Part shown: one piece after another, positions 48,838-58,001 of the stretch
How the letters are laid out: the number at the start of each line of letters is the position of its first letter
How positions within the stretch are numbered: the stretch's first letter is position 1
Origin: Youhaiella tibetensis
GTDB taxonomy: Bacteria > Pseudomonadota > Alphaproteobacteria > Rhizobiales > Devosiaceae
Assembly (NCBI RefSeq): GCF_008000755.1
Contig: NZ_CP041690.1
Location: forward strand, 682,001-746,000
Direction of reading: 5' to 3'
DNA length: 64,000 bases
Notes under the pieces: generated by a model
What the model saw: only the letters and a program-made list of their open reading frames with translations
Told to the model about the DNA's origin: nothing
Database searches by the model: none
Translations under genes and position numbers: made by a program

Positions 48838-49989
48838 ATGGCTGAGCGTCGGATTGGGCTAATCATGCATGGCGTCACAGGGCGCATGGGGTACAACCAG
48901 CACCTTGTGCGCTCGATCCTGGCGATCCGCGACCAGGGCGGCGTGGCGCTCTCGAACGGCGATCGTCTGGTGCCCGACATCATCATCGTGGGGCGCGACG
49001 GCGAAAAGATTTCGCGCATCGCCCAGCGCCATAACATCGCCCGCTGGTCGACCGATCTCGACGCCGCGCTCGCCAATCCCGACGACACGCTGTTCTTCGA
49101 TGCCGGCACCACGCTCATGCGCGCCGGCCTCATCGAAAAGGCCATCGACGCCGGCAAGGCCGTCTATTGCGAAAAGCCGATTTCGGACGACCTCGACATC
49201 GCCGTGGCGCTGGCGCGGAAGGCCAAGGCCTCTGGCGTCAAGCATGGCGTCGTGCAGGACAAGCTCTTCCTGCCGGGGCTGCTGAAACTCAAGATGCTGC
49301 GCGATTCCGGCTTCTTCGGCAAAATCCTCTCGGTGCGCGGCGAGTTCGGCTATTGGGTGTTCGAGGGCGACTGGCAGCCCGCCCAGCGCCCCTCATGGAA
49401 TTACCGCAAGGCCGATGGCGGCGGCATTATCCTGGATATGCTCTGCCACTGGCGCTACGTGCTCGATAACCTCTTCGGCGAGGTCAAGGCGGTTTCCTGC
49501 CTTGGCGCCACCCACATTCCCGAGCGCGTCGACGAGAAGGGCCAGCGCTACAAGGCCGATACCGACGATGCCGCCTACGCCACCTTCGAGCTCGAAGGCG
49601 GCGTCATCGCCCAGATCAATTCCAGCTGGACCACCCGCGTCCGCCGCGACGACCTGGTGACCTTCCACGTCGACGGCACCCACGGCTCGGCCGTGGCGGG
49701 CCTCCAGAAGTGCTGGAGCCAGCATCGCGTCAACACACCCAAGCCGGTGTGGAACCCCGACATTCCCCAGCCCATCGATTTCTTCGCGAGCTGGGAGGAG
49801 GTGCCCAACAACTGGCCGGCCGAAAACGGCTTCAAGGCGCAGTGGGAAATGTTCCTGCGCCACGTGGCCGAGGATGCCCCGTGGGAATATGGGCTCGATG
49901 CCGGCGCCAAGGGCGTGCAGCTGGCCGCGCTCGGCCTGCAATCCTGGGCCGAACGCCGCTGGCTCGACGTGCCGGCGCTGGATATCTGA
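48838..49989 (+). CDS. Gfo/Idh/MocA-family dehydrogenase
   Basis: This 383-residue sugar or inositol oxidoreductase has a Rossmann strand GLIMHGVTGRMGYNQ, VYCEKPISDD with the catalytic-loop Lys, and a C-terminal domain containing GGIILDMLCHWRYVLDNL. It starts at ATG 48838 after GGAGG. It heads an operon with DUF993 and a TIM-barrel isomerase and lies under the TetR palindrome. It probably oxidises a sugar at C3 or C1. The substrate is unknown. Confidence 0.92.
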   Translation: MAERRIGLIMHGVTGRMGYNQHLVRSILAIRDQGGVALSNGDRLVPDIIIVGRDGEKISRIAQRHNIARWSTDLDAALANPDDTLFFDAGTTLMRAGLIEKAIDAGKAVYCEKPISDDLDIAVALARKAKASGVKHGVVQDKLFLPGLLKLKMLRDSGFFGKILSVRGEFGYWVFEGDWQPAQRPSWNYRKADGGGIILDMLCHWRYVLDNLFGEVKAVSCLGATHIPERVDEKGQRYKADTDDAAYATFELEGGVIAQINSSWTTRVRRDDLVTFHVDGTHGSAVAGLQKCWSQHRVNTPKPVWNPDIPQPIDFFASWEEVPNNWPAENGFKAQWEMFLRHVAEDAPWEYGLDAGAKGVQLAALGLQSWAERRWLDVPALDI

Positions 49990-50006
49990 GGAGATCGAGC
50001 ATGCGG

Positions 50007-50113
50007 CCCACCCCCACCCTCTATCCCTCCCCACAAGGGGGAGGGAGGCCTGCCGGCAAGATCGTGCCCCCTTCCTCCCTCCCCCTTGTGGGGAGGGCCG
50101 GGGTGGGGGTGAG
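50007..50113. repeat. GC-rich palindromic intergenic element, copy 2
   Basis: This is the clearest copy: outer arms CCCACCCCCACCC and GGGGTGGGGG, with inner arms CCCTCCCCACAAGGGGGAGG and CCTCCCCCTTGTGGGGAGGG. The inner arms are each other's reverse complements and each is itself palindromic. It lies between the Idh gene and the DUF993 gene. Confidence 0.85.
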
Positions 50114-50142
50114 CCCTAATACTCGGCGCTCTGGGGTGGCCA

Positions 50143-51309
50143 ATGGCTAAGATCTCGCTTCCGACCCCAAACCGGGCGCTGGAGGACTACACCCTCACCG
50201 GCACCCCGATCCCCTTCGTGCGCCACGCCGCCACCGATTTCCCGCGCATCGCCTTCGCCGCGGCCCATGTCGTTGCCGACCCGCTGGCCGCCAACGATCC
50301 CTGGCTCACCCCGGCCATCGATTGGGACAAAACCCTCGCCTTCCGCCACCGCCTCTGGGATCTCGGGCTCGGGGTCGCCGAAGCCATGGATACCGCCCAG
50401 CGCGGCATGGGCCTGGGCTGGCCCGAGGCGCAGGAACTCATCCGCCGCTCGCAGGCGGAGGCCCGCACGCGAAAAGATTCCCTCATCGCCTATGGCGCCG
50501 GCACCGATCACCTGCTGCCCGGTCCCGATGTCACCATCGACGCCATCATCGGCGCCTATGAGGAGCAGATCGGTTTCGTCGAAGGGCAGGGCGGCCGCAT
50601 CATCCTGATGGCCAGCCGCGCCCTTGCCGCCGCCGCCAAAAGCCCTGACGATTACATCAAGGTCTATGCCCGCATCCTCACCCAGGTGAAGCAGCCGGTC
50701 ATCATCCACTGGCTGGGCGAAATGTTCGATCCGGCCCTGGCCGGCTATTGGGGCGCTGCCGATCACCTCGATGCCATGGAGACGTGCCTCGACGTCATCG
50801 CCACCCATGCCGACAAGGTCGACGGCATCAAGATTTCCCTGCTCTCCAAGGAAAAGGAAATCTCCATGCGCCGCCGCCTGCCGCCGGGCGTGCGCATGTA
50901 TACGGGCGACGATTTCAACTATGCCGAACTCATCGCCGGCGACGAAGCGGGGCATTCAGATGCCTTGCTCGGCATCTTCGACGCCATCGCCCCCGCCGCC
51001 TCGGCGGCCCTGGCGGCCCTGGGCCGGGGCAGCGAGAACGAGTTCTTCGAACTGCTCGAACCCACCGTGCCGCTCTCGCGCCACATCTTCGCGGCGCCCA
51101 CGCGCTTCTACAAGACCGGCGTCGTCTTCCTCGCCTATCTCAACGGGCTGCAGGACCATTTCACCATGGTCGGCGGCCAGCAGAGCACGCGCTCGCTCCA
51201 ACACCTTGCCGAGCTCTTCCGCCTCGCCGACAAGGCCCGCGTCCTCGCCGATCCGGATCTCGCCATCGAGCGCATGAAACGCGTTCTTGCCGTCAACGGA
51301 GTTGTCTGA
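50143..51309 (+). CDS. DUF993 / dihydrodipicolinate-synthase-like protein
   Basis: This 388-residue protein has a TIM-barrel look and the DUF993 signatures: AIDWDKTLAFRHRLWDLGLG, SLIAYGAGTDHL, QPVIIHWLGEMFDPAL, and VDGIKISLLSKEKE with a candidate Schiff-base lysine. The C-terminal part has TGVVFLAYLNGLQDHFTM. The family is annotated as aldolase-like but is poorly characterised. Its neighbours are an Idh dehydrogenase and a TIM-barrel isomerase, so it may cleave a keto-sugar acid. It is coupled to the next gene by a TGATG overlap. Confidence 0.85.
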   Translation: MAKISLPTPNRALEDYTLTGTPIPFVRHAATDFPRIAFAAAHVVADPLAANDPWLTPAIDWDKTLAFRHRLWDLGLGVAEAMDTAQRGMGLGWPEAQELIRRSQAEARTRKDSLIAYGAGTDHLLPGPDVTIDAIIGAYEEQIGFVEGQGGRIILMASRALAAAAKSPDDYIKVYARILTQVKQPVIIHWLGEMFDPALAGYWGAADHLDAMETCLDVIATHADKVDGIKISLLSKEKEISMRRRLPPGVRMYTGDDFNYAELIAGDEAGHSDALLGIFDAIAPAASAALAALGRGSENEFFELLEPTVPLSRHIFAAPTRFYKTGVVFLAYLNGLQDHFTMVGGQQSTRSLQHLAELFRLADKARVLADPDLAIERMKRVLAVNGVV

Positions 51310-52133
51310 TGGCCAGGGGCCAGCTTTCCATGAACCTCGCCACTACCCGTGGCGCCTGGGGCTTTGCCGAGGCCGTCGACGGGTGCCTGCGCCACGGCGT
51401 CACCGCCATCTCGCCCTGGCGCGACCAGGTGGCGGCCATCGGGCTCGATGAGGCGGCGCGCATCGTCAAGGCCAACGGCCTGCGCGTCACCGGCCTCTGC
51501 CGTGGCGGCATGTTCCCCGGCGTCGACGCCGCCGACCGCCAGAAGCGCATCGACGACAATTTCCACGCCATCGATGAAGCGGCGGCCCTCGGCGCCGATT
51601 GCCTCGTCCTCGTCGTCGGCGGCCTGCCGGGTTCGTCCCGGGACATCGCCGAGGCGCGGAAAATGGTGGCTGACGGCATCGCCGCCATCGTGCCCCATGC
51701 CCGCTCGGCCGGCATTCCCCTCGCCATCGAGCCGCTGCATCCGATGTACGCGGCCGACCGCGCCTGCGTGAACACCATCGACCAGGCGCTCGACATCTGC
51801 GAGACGCTGGGCGAATCCGTCGGCGTCGCCATCGACGTCTACCACGTCTGGTGGGACCCCAACCTGGCCGCGGCCATCGCGCGGGCCGGGCGCATGAAGC
51901 GCATCTTCGCCCATCATATCTGCGACTGGCTGGTGCCGACGCGCGATCTTCTCAACGACCGCGGCATGATGGGCGACGGGGTCATCGACCTCAAGGCCAT
52001 CCGCGCCATGATCGAGGCCGCCGGCTATCACGGCCCGCAGGAAGTGGAGATCTTCTCCACCGAGAACTGGTGGAAACGCCCCGGGGACGAGGTGGTGAAG
52101 ACCTGCGTGGAGCGGTTCGAAACCGTGTGCTGA
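51309..52133 (+). CDS. TIM-barrel sugar isomerase/epimerase family protein
   Basis: This 274-residue AP-endonuclease-2-type barrel has likely metal ligands Glu (LAIEPLHPMY), Asp (GVAIDVYHVWWD), His (IFAHHICDW) and Glu (EVEIFSTENWW). It starts where the DUF993 gene stops (TGATG). It resembles the isomerases of inositol and keto-sugar pathways and probably acts before or after the DUF993 protein. It is the last gene of the operon. Confidence 0.88.
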   Translation: MARGQLSMNLATTRGAWGFAEAVDGCLRHGVTAISPWRDQVAAIGLDEAARIVKANGLRVTGLCRGGMFPGVDAADRQKRIDDNFHAIDEAAALGADCLVLVVGGLPGSSRDIAEARKMVADGIAAIVPHARSAGIPLAIEPLHPMYAADRACVNTIDQALDICETLGESVGVAIDVYHVWWDPNLAAAIARAGRMKRIFAHHICDWLVPTRDLLNDRGMMGDGVIDLKAIRAMIEAAGYHGPQEVEIFSTENWWKRPGDEVVKTCVERFETVC

Positions 52134-52444
52134 GCCGGCGCTGACAAGCCAAAGCGCATCGACAATTGCGAGGCGCCGACCTCGTCGGGCAATGGCCGCT
52201 GTCAAATCAGCTTACACTAACGCTCCGCTCCAACGCTTCTTCCCCCGGAAGAGGGATGCGGTGTTTGGGAATAACCGGCGAGTGTCCAGAGCGCCGTCGA
52301 GCAATGCTGCTTAACTGCGAGCGAAATGCCGCAAACGAGCAGGAATGCGGAGCCGACGGGCGACCCCACAACCTGATACCCGGCGAATGCCGGGGCCAGA
52401 TCTCACCATTCCTCAGAATACGCGATGGCCCCCGGGACCGTCCG
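52134..52444. other. Intergenic region between convergent genes
   Basis: These 311 bp between two convergent genes contain no credible gene. A small stem-loop (CCCGGC-GAAT-GCCGGG, 52379-52394) lies near the 3' end of the minus-strand gene and could serve as a weak terminator, without a U-tract. Nothing else was recognised. Confidence 0.6.
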
Positions 52445-53185
52445 CTACAGCCCCTTGATCCGGCTCTGCCACCGCTTGATCATCGCCTCGGCAGCCGCTT
52501 CCTGGCCCTGCATGTTGGCGCTCTTGTAAACGTCCACCATCACCCCGCGTCCGGCCAGTTGCGCCACGGCTTCGGCCATGATGGCGTTGAGAATGAACAC
52601 CCCGGCAATGGTCGAGGTCGGCCCCATCCGCTCGATGCGTCCGGGGATCTGCATGGCCGCGTCGCCATAGGCGCCGAAATTGTCGATGACGATGTCCGCC
52701 ACCTCGAACAGCCGCTTGCCCGTCGTGTGGCGCGAACTGGTCTTGCGCGAATGCTCGAGCGAGGTGATGGCGATGGTCGTCGCCCCGCGCTCCTTGCCGA
52801 TCAGCGCCAGCTCGATGGGGTAGGCGTTGCGCCCCGAATTGGAGGCCACGAAGATCACGTCGCCCCTGCCGATTGGATAGTCCGACAGGATCACCTCGGC
52901 ATAGCCCTCCACCCGTTCGAGCAGCGTAGAGCGGCGTGCGCCCGTGTGCAGCATGAGGTTGGGGTCGAGCACCGCCTGGGCCGCGGCGATGCCGCCGGCC
53001 CGGTAATAGACCTCTTCGGCCAGGATATGGGAGTGTCCCGAGCCGGCCACATAGACCAGCCGGTTGGCTTCGAGCGCGGTAGCCACCACGTCGCGGGCCC
53101 TGTCCATCGCCCCGTTTTCGTCCGCAACGATCCTGTCCAGGATCGATACGATCCGGTCCCGGAACTCCTCGCGTAACTGACTCAA
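52445..53185 (-). CDS. SIS-domain sugar-phosphate-binding protein
   Basis: This 246-residue protein has one SIS domain: VYVAGSGHSHILAEEVYYRA, VIFVASNSGRNAYPIELAL, and TTIAITSLEHSR. It resembles the UPF0309 group. SIS domains bind phosphosugars, often amino sugars such as GlcNAc-6-P derivatives. TTG at 53185 is chosen because GGGGGG precedes it and the domain begins soon after. It is 23 bp after the GntR gene, in one operon. Whether it isomerises or only senses a phosphosugar cannot be told. Confidence 0.85.
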   Translation of the reverse strand: MSQLREEFRDRIVSILDRIVADENGAMDRARDVVATALEANRLVYVAGSGHSHILAEEVYYRAGGIAAAQAVLDPNLMLHTGARRSTLLERVEGYAEVILSDYPIGRGDVIFVASNSGRNAYPIELALIGKERGATTIAITSLEHSRKTSSRHTTGKRLFEVADIVIDNFGAYGDAAMQIPGRIERMGPTSTIAGVFILNAIMAEAVAQLAGRGVMVDVYKSANMQGQEAAAEAMIKRWQSRIKGL

Positions 53186-53208
53186 CGCAACCCCCCAAGG
53201 CCGGTGGT

Positions 53209-53943
53209 TCAGCCCTTGATTTCGCCGACATATTGATAGCGGTCGCCGCGGTACCAACTCACCGCATCTTCGACCGCCGATCCATCCGCGCCATACCCGA
53301 CTTGCGCGATTTCGAGCACCGCCGAGTTCGGCCGGACGCCGAGCAGCCCCGCGATTTCCGGGGAGGCTTCGATGGCCTTAAGGCTCTGCAGGATTCTCCT
53401 GGGCCGGCCGTTGCGCGAATCCATGCGCTCGTAAAGCGAGCCCATGCCGTCATAATCCTCGCCCACGCTCGCCAGCGGCACCACGGCCTTCTCATAGCAG
53501 AGCGTTTCCCCGCCCGCCTTGCGCAGCCGCACCAGCGTCATCGTGAGCGTGCCCAGCGGCAGGCCGGTACGAAAGGCCGTGTCGTGCGGCACCGGCCCCA
53601 CCGTGCGTTCGAGCACGGTCGAGGTGGCGGTCATGCCGCGCAGCTTCATGTCCTCGGTAAAGCCCGATAGCTGGCTGAGCGCCTTGTGGATGCGCCCGCT
53701 CACCACAGTGCCGGCGCCCGGGCGCGTGCTGACCAGGCCCATATTGCCCAGTTCCTTCAGGCACTGGCGCAGGGTCGAGCGCGATACACCCAGCCCATCG
53801 GCCATTTCCCGTTCGGCGGGCAGGGCAGAGCCGGCCACCAGCAGGCCATCTTCGAATGCGGAGGCAAAGGCATTGCGCAGGCGGCTCGAAAGCGGGCCGT
53901 GCTCCCTTTGCAGTCGTCCGCTCAAGGCAGTGTAGAAATCCAT
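53209..53943 (-). CDS. GntR-family regulator with UTRA domain
   Basis: This 244-residue regulator has an N-terminal winged HTH (ALPAEREMADGLGVSRSTLR, then QCLKELGNMGLV) and a C-terminal UTRA ligand domain typical of the HutC group, which often bind sugar phosphates. ATG 53943 is preferred over an upstream start because GGAGG lies 6 nt before it. With the SIS gene it forms a small operon, and clustered half-sites lie in its divergent promoter region. Confidence 0.92.
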   Translation of the reverse strand: MDFYTALSGRLQREHGPLSSRLRNAFASAFEDGLLVAGSALPAEREMADGLGVSRSTLRQCLKELGNMGLVSTRPGAGTVVSGRIHKALSQLSGFTEDMKLRGMTATSTVLERTVGPVPHDTAFRTGLPLGTLTMTLVRLRKAGGETLCYEKAVVPLASVGEDYDGMGSLYERMDSRNGRPRRILQSLKAIEASPEIAGLLGVRPNSAVLEIAQVGYGADGSAVEDAVSWYRGDRYQYVGEIKG

Positions 53944-54005
53944 GATTTCCTCCAAACCCTTGCCCCTCCTTTATAAAGGCAGTCCGACGCCGGACACAAC
54001 AGCGG

Positions 54006-54085
54006 TCTGATTTTGGTCTGATCAATTTTTGCAGTTTGATGAACGACTGCGATGATGTTGAGATTTTCTCAGATTGCTGTCAGAT
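54006..54085. promoter_or_regulatory. Cluster of TCTGA/TCAGA half-sites
   Basis: Two direct TCTGAT copies at 54006 and 54017 (11-bp period) face two TCAGAT copies at 54069 and 54080 (again 11-bp period), in opposite orientation around 54045. They lie in the 253-bp divergent gap between gntR and the GNAT gene. Two helical-turn-spaced pairs are consistent with GntR operators controlling both directions. Confidence 0.45.
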
Positions 54086-54196
54086 GAGAAACGGGCCAAA
54101 AGCAAACCAACTGGTCTTGATTTCGCCGTCTGGCCGGAATTTATGACGATTACGCTTTGGCGCGCGATGGGCTATTGAGGGCCCCGGTTCGGAGGA

Positions 54197-54841
54197 ATGG
54201 CCCTGATGGCACTGGATATGGGTGGTGGCTTCACGCTGCGGCAGGCAGGCGACGAAGACCACGACGCACTGGCGATGATCTGCCTCAAGACCGGCGACGC
54301 CGGCAAGGACGCTTCCGCGCGCGAGGACGATCCGCTCCTGATCGGCGCCATCTATGCGCTGCCCTATCAGGTGATCGAGCCGCTCTTCGCCTTCGTCATC
54401 GAGCACCCCGATCATGGCGTGTGCGGTTATGTGCTGGGCGCGCCCGATACCGATCGCTTCTATCGCGTCATCGAGCAGACCTGGTACAGGACCCTGCGCA
54501 CCAAGGTGGCCGATCCCGGCCCGGACATGCGCGCCTGGCGCGGCAGCGACTGGGCCCGCCGGCTCATCCACCATCCGAAATACGTTTTCCCCAAGTCGCT
54601 CTATCCTTACCCCGCGCACGGCCATATCGACCTTCTCCCGGTCGCGCAGGGCAAGGGCTTGGGCGGCACCGCTCTGCGTTTCCTCATGGCGCAACTGGCG
54701 GCCCGCCGCGTCACGGGCATTCATCTGGGCGTCGATCCCAAGAACACCGGGGCCGTGCGCTTCTATGACCGGCTGGGCTTCACTCCGCTCGTCGCCGACG
54801 ATCTGCCCAAGGGCTCGCTCTATATGGTCAAGAGCTTCTAG
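54197..54841 (+). CDS. GNAT-family N-acetyltransferase
   Basis: This 214-residue acetyltransferase transfers acetyl from acetyl-CoA. The acetyl-CoA loop (DLLPVAQGKGLGGTALRFLM) and GVDPKNTGAVRFYDRLGF are typical. ATG 54206 is an alternative start. GGAGG before 54197 favours the longer form. The layout resembles the GNAT domain found with some hexosaminidases. With the SIS/GntR neighbours an amino-sugar substrate is possible but not proven. It is followed by the M20 hydrolase gene after 96 bp. Confidence 0.88.
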   Translation: MALMALDMGGGFTLRQAGDEDHDALAMICLKTGDAGKDASAREDDPLLIGAIYALPYQVIEPLFAFVIEHPDHGVCGYVLGAPDTDRFYRVIEQTWYRTLRTKVADPGPDMRAWRGSDWARRLIHHPKYVFPKSLYPYPAHGHIDLLPVAQGKGLGGTALRFLMAQLAARRVTGIHLGVDPKNTGAVRFYDRLGFTPLVADDLPKGSLYMVKSF

Positions 54842-54937
54842 CGGGGCGAAGGGGGCTCGCTGCTCCCCGTTGACTCAAATTCTCTACCGTTTAACTGTGC
54901 GAAACCGGTTTCGTAATCTGGGTAGGGGCGTTTCTTT

Positions 54938-56224
54938 TTGACTGAGTTGCATACGCGGTTGCTGGCGGAGATCGAAGGCCGGCGGCAGGAACTGATCGCC
55001 CTGACGCAGGATTTGATTCGCATCCCCACCCTCAACCCGCCGGGCGAGGCGTATCTGGAAATCTGCGAATACCTCGCCAATCGCCTGCGCCCCCGCGGCT
55101 TCGAGATCGAGATGGTTCGTGCCTTCGGCACCCCCGGGGACAGCGAAAAATATCCGCGCTGGAACGTCGTTGCCCGCAAGGAAGGCGCCCACAAGGGCGA
55201 AACCGTCCACTTCAATTCCCACATCGATATCGTCGAGATCGGCTCGGGCTGGACCTTCGATCCGCTCGGCGGCGAACTCTCCGACGGCAAGATCTATGGC
55301 CGCGGCACCTGCGACATGAAGGGCGGGCTGGCCGCCTCGATCATCGCAGCCGAAGCCTTCATCGACGTCTATCCCGATTTCTCCGGTGCCGTCGAAATCT
55401 CGGGTACGGCCGATGAGGAAACCGGTGGTTTCGGTGGCGTTGCCTATCTCGCCGAGAAGGGCTTCTTCAGCCCGCAGCGCGTGCAGCACGTCATCATCCC
55501 TGAGCCGCTCAACAAGGATCGCATTTGCCTGGGCCATCGCGGCGTCTGGTGGGCGGAGATCGAGACCAAGGGCACCATCGCCCATGGCTCCATGCCGTTC
55601 CTGGGCGATAGCGCCATCCGCCACATGGGTGCGGTGCTCACCGAGATGGAAGCCACGCTCTTCCCCGCGCTTGCCGAAAAGCACACCGCCATGCCGGTGG
55701 TGCCGCCCCAGGCGCGCCAGTCCACGCTCAACATCAATTCCATCCATGGCGGCCAGCCCGAGCCCGAGGAGGGCTTTACCGGCTTCCCGGCCCCCGTGGT
55801 CGCGCACTCATCGCGCATGATCATCGACCGCCGCTACCTCATCGAGGAAACCCCGGCCGCTGTGCGCCAGGAGATGATCGACGTGCTCGAGCGCGTGAAG
55901 GCGCAGCGCCCCACCTTCGAATACGAGATCCGCGACCTCTGGACCATTTCGCCCACCATGACCGAGCGCGACGCGCCGATCGTGGCGGCGACGTCCCGGG
56001 CCATCACCGAAGTGCTCGGCATCGACCCGGCCTATGTGGTTTCGCCCGGCACCTACGACCAGAAGCATATCGACCGCATCGGGCGCATGAAGAACTGCAT
56101 TGCCTATGGCCCGGGAATTCTCGATCTTGCCCACAAGCCCGATGAATATGTGGGCGTGGACGACATGATCGACAGCGCCAAGGTCATGGCCTTGACGCTC
56201 AAGGATTTGCTCGGCCCCCGCTAG
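54938..56224 (+). CDS. M20 metallohydrolase (ArgE/DapE/Acy1-like)
   Basis: This 428-residue deacylase or peptidase has two-metal-site residues: His and Asp (FNSHIDIVE), Asp (GTCDMKGGLAA), catalytic Glu and ligand Glu (TADEETGG), and a C-terminal His (YDQKHIDRI). It starts at a TTG with TAGGGGC upstream. Being followed by a peptide importer, it probably cleaves acyl groups or dipeptides taken up by it. No signal peptide is visible, so it acts in the cytoplasm. Confidence 0.92.
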   Translation: MTELHTRLLAEIEGRRQELIALTQDLIRIPTLNPPGEAYLEICEYLANRLRPRGFEIEMVRAFGTPGDSEKYPRWNVVARKEGAHKGETVHFNSHIDIVEIGSGWTFDPLGGELSDGKIYGRGTCDMKGGLAASIIAAEAFIDVYPDFSGAVEISGTADEETGGFGGVAYLAEKGFFSPQRVQHVIIPEPLNKDRICLGHRGVWWAEIETKGTIAHGSMPFLGDSAIRHMGAVLTEMEATLFPALAEKHTAMPVVPPQARQSTLNINSIHGGQPEPEEGFTGFPAPVVAHSSRMIIDRRYLIEETPAAVRQEMIDVLERVKAQRPTFEYEIRDLWTISPTMTERDAPIVAATSRAITEVLGIDPAYVVSPGTYDQKHIDRIGRMKNCIAYGPGILDLAHKPDEYVGVDDMIDSAKVMALTLKDLLGPR

Positions 56225-56293
56225 AACGGGGCCGGCAGGGAGACGGGAGAGCGCTTCGGCCTCTCCAAGGGGACAACAAGGGAAAGGAAACCC

Positions 56294-57787
56294 ATGCGCA
56301 AATCACTCGTGATGCTTGCCGTTGCCGGCGCGCTCGCGCTCTCGACGGCGATGACGCCGGTCGCGTTCGCCGCTGCCCGCACCGACATCAAGGTCGGCCT
56401 CGTGCTCGAGCCGCCGAACCTGGATCCCACCGCTGGCGCTGCCGCGGCCATTGACGAAGTGGTCTATGCCAACGTCTTCGAGGGCCTCACCCGCTTCGCC
56501 CCCGATGGCTCGATCGTCCCGGCGCTCGCCAAGACCTGGGATATTTCCGAGGACGGGCTCACCTACACCTTCCACCTGGCCGAAGGCGTCAAGTTCCATG
56601 ACGGCACCACGTTCGATGCCGAGGACGTCAAGTTCTCGCTCGACCGCGCCCGCGCCGAAGGCTCGACCAACGCCCAGAAGGCACTCTTCGCCGATATCGC
56701 TTCGGTCGATGTGGTGGATCCGGCGACCGTCAAGGTCACCCTCTCCAAGCCCAACGGCAACTTCCTCTTCAACATGGCCTGGGGCGACGCCGTGATCGTG
56801 GCGCCCGAAAGCGCTGCCGACAACGCCACCAAGCCGGTCGGCACCGGCCCCTTCAAGTTCGACAGCTGGGTGCAGGGCGACCATATCGACCTGGTCAAGA
56901 ACCCAGACTACTGGGGCACCCCGGTCAAGCTCGACAAGGCGACCTTCAAGTTCATTTCGGACCCGACCGCCGCCTTCGCCGCCGTCATGGCCGAAGACGT
57001 CGACGCCTTCCCGAACTTCCCGGCGCCCGAAACGCTGGACCAGTTCAAGAGCGATCCGCGCTTCACCGTCGTCGTCGGCTCGACCGAAGGCGAGACCATC
57101 CTCGCCATGAACAACGCCAAGCCGCCGCTGGATAACATCAAGGTCCGCGAAGCCATCGCCCACGCGGTGGACCGCAAGGCCGTGATCGACGGCGCCATGT
57201 TCGGCTACGGCACCCCGATCGGCACGCACTTCGCGCCGCACAATCCGGACTACGTGGACCTGACCGCGCTCTCCAACTACGATCCGGAAAAGTCCAAGGC
57301 CCTGCTCGCCGAAGCCGGCGTCAAGGATCTGACGCTCTCGCTCAAGCTCCCGCCGGTTGAAGGCTATGCCCGCAAGGGTGGCGAAATCATCGCCCAGCAG
57401 CTCGCCGCCGTCGGCATCAAGACCGAGACGACCAACCTCGAATGGGCGCAGTGGCTCTCCGAAGTCTTCACCAACAAGAACTTCGACCTGACCATCATCT
57501 CCCACACCGAGCCGCTGGACATCAACATCTACGGCCGCGACGACTACTACTTCGGCTACAAGTCGGACGCCTTCAAGAAGATCATGGCGGACCTCGACAA
57601 CACCACCGACCCGGCCAAGCGTTCCGAACTCTGGAAGGCCGCACAGACGCAGATCGCCAACGATTTCGTCAACGTGTACCTGTTCGAGCTGGCCAAGGCC
57701 GGCGTCCAGAACGCCAAGCTCCACGGCCTGTGGGAGAACGCTCCCACCCAGGCCACGGACCTGACCGCGGTCTATTGGGACGAGTAA
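56294..57787 (+). CDS. Peptide ABC transporter substrate-binding protein (DppA-like)
   Basis: This 497-residue periplasmic protein of the family-5 solute-binding group has a signal peptide ending PVAFAA. The body shows VGLVLEPPNLDPTAGAAAAI, VPALAKTWDISEDGLTYTF, GVKFHDGTTFDAEDVKFSL, and KVREAIAHAVDRKAVID. It captures a peptide or related compound. AGGGAAAGG precedes the ATG. It is first of the importer genes, with a palindromic element separating it from the permeases. Confidence 0.95.
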   Translation: MRKSLVMLAVAGALALSTAMTPVAFAAARTDIKVGLVLEPPNLDPTAGAAAAIDEVVYANVFEGLTRFAPDGSIVPALAKTWDISEDGLTYTFHLAEGVKFHDGTTFDAEDVKFSLDRARAEGSTNAQKALFADIASVDVVDPATVKVTLSKPNGNFLFNMAWGDAVIVAPESAADNATKPVGTGPFKFDSWVQGDHIDLVKNPDYWGTPVKLDKATFKFISDPTAAFAAVMAEDVDAFPNFPAPETLDQFKSDPRFTVVVGSTEGETILAMNNAKPPLDNIKVREAIAHAVDRKAVIDGAMFGYGTPIGTHFAPHNPDYVDLTALSNYDPEKSKALLAEAGVKDLTLSLKLPPVEGYARKGGEIIAQQLAAVGIKTETTNLEWAQWLSEVFTNKNFDLTIISHTEPLDINIYGRDDYYFGYKSDAFKKIMADLDNTTDPAKRSELWKAAQTQIANDFVNVYLFELAKAGVQNAKLHGLWENAPTQATDLTAVYWDE

Positions 57788-57832
57788 GCCCTTGGGTCTG
57801 GATCGAACCCCGGGTTTCGCTTGGAGTGTGGG

Positions 57833-57943
57833 GCTCACCCCCACCCTCGATCCCTCCCCACAAGGGAGAGGGAGGCCTTGGGGCACGATCTCGCAAAAGC
57901 GTCTCCCTCCCCCTTGTGGGGAGGGAACAAGTGTGGGGGGTGC
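57833..57943. repeat. GC-rich palindromic intergenic element, copy 3
   Basis: This copy has outer arms CTCACCCCCACCC and AGTGTGGGGGG, with inner arms CCCTCCCCACAAGGGAGAGG and CTCCCTCCCCCTTGTGGGG. The middle part (about 20 bp) differs from other copies. It lies between the binding-protein gene and the first permease gene, so it may set different mRNA levels for them. Confidence 0.85.
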
Positions 57944-58001
57944 CACACCCTCGCGCCATCCTCCGCGCCCGCGCGGCCTCCCGCGCCACGGAATCTACTG
58001 A

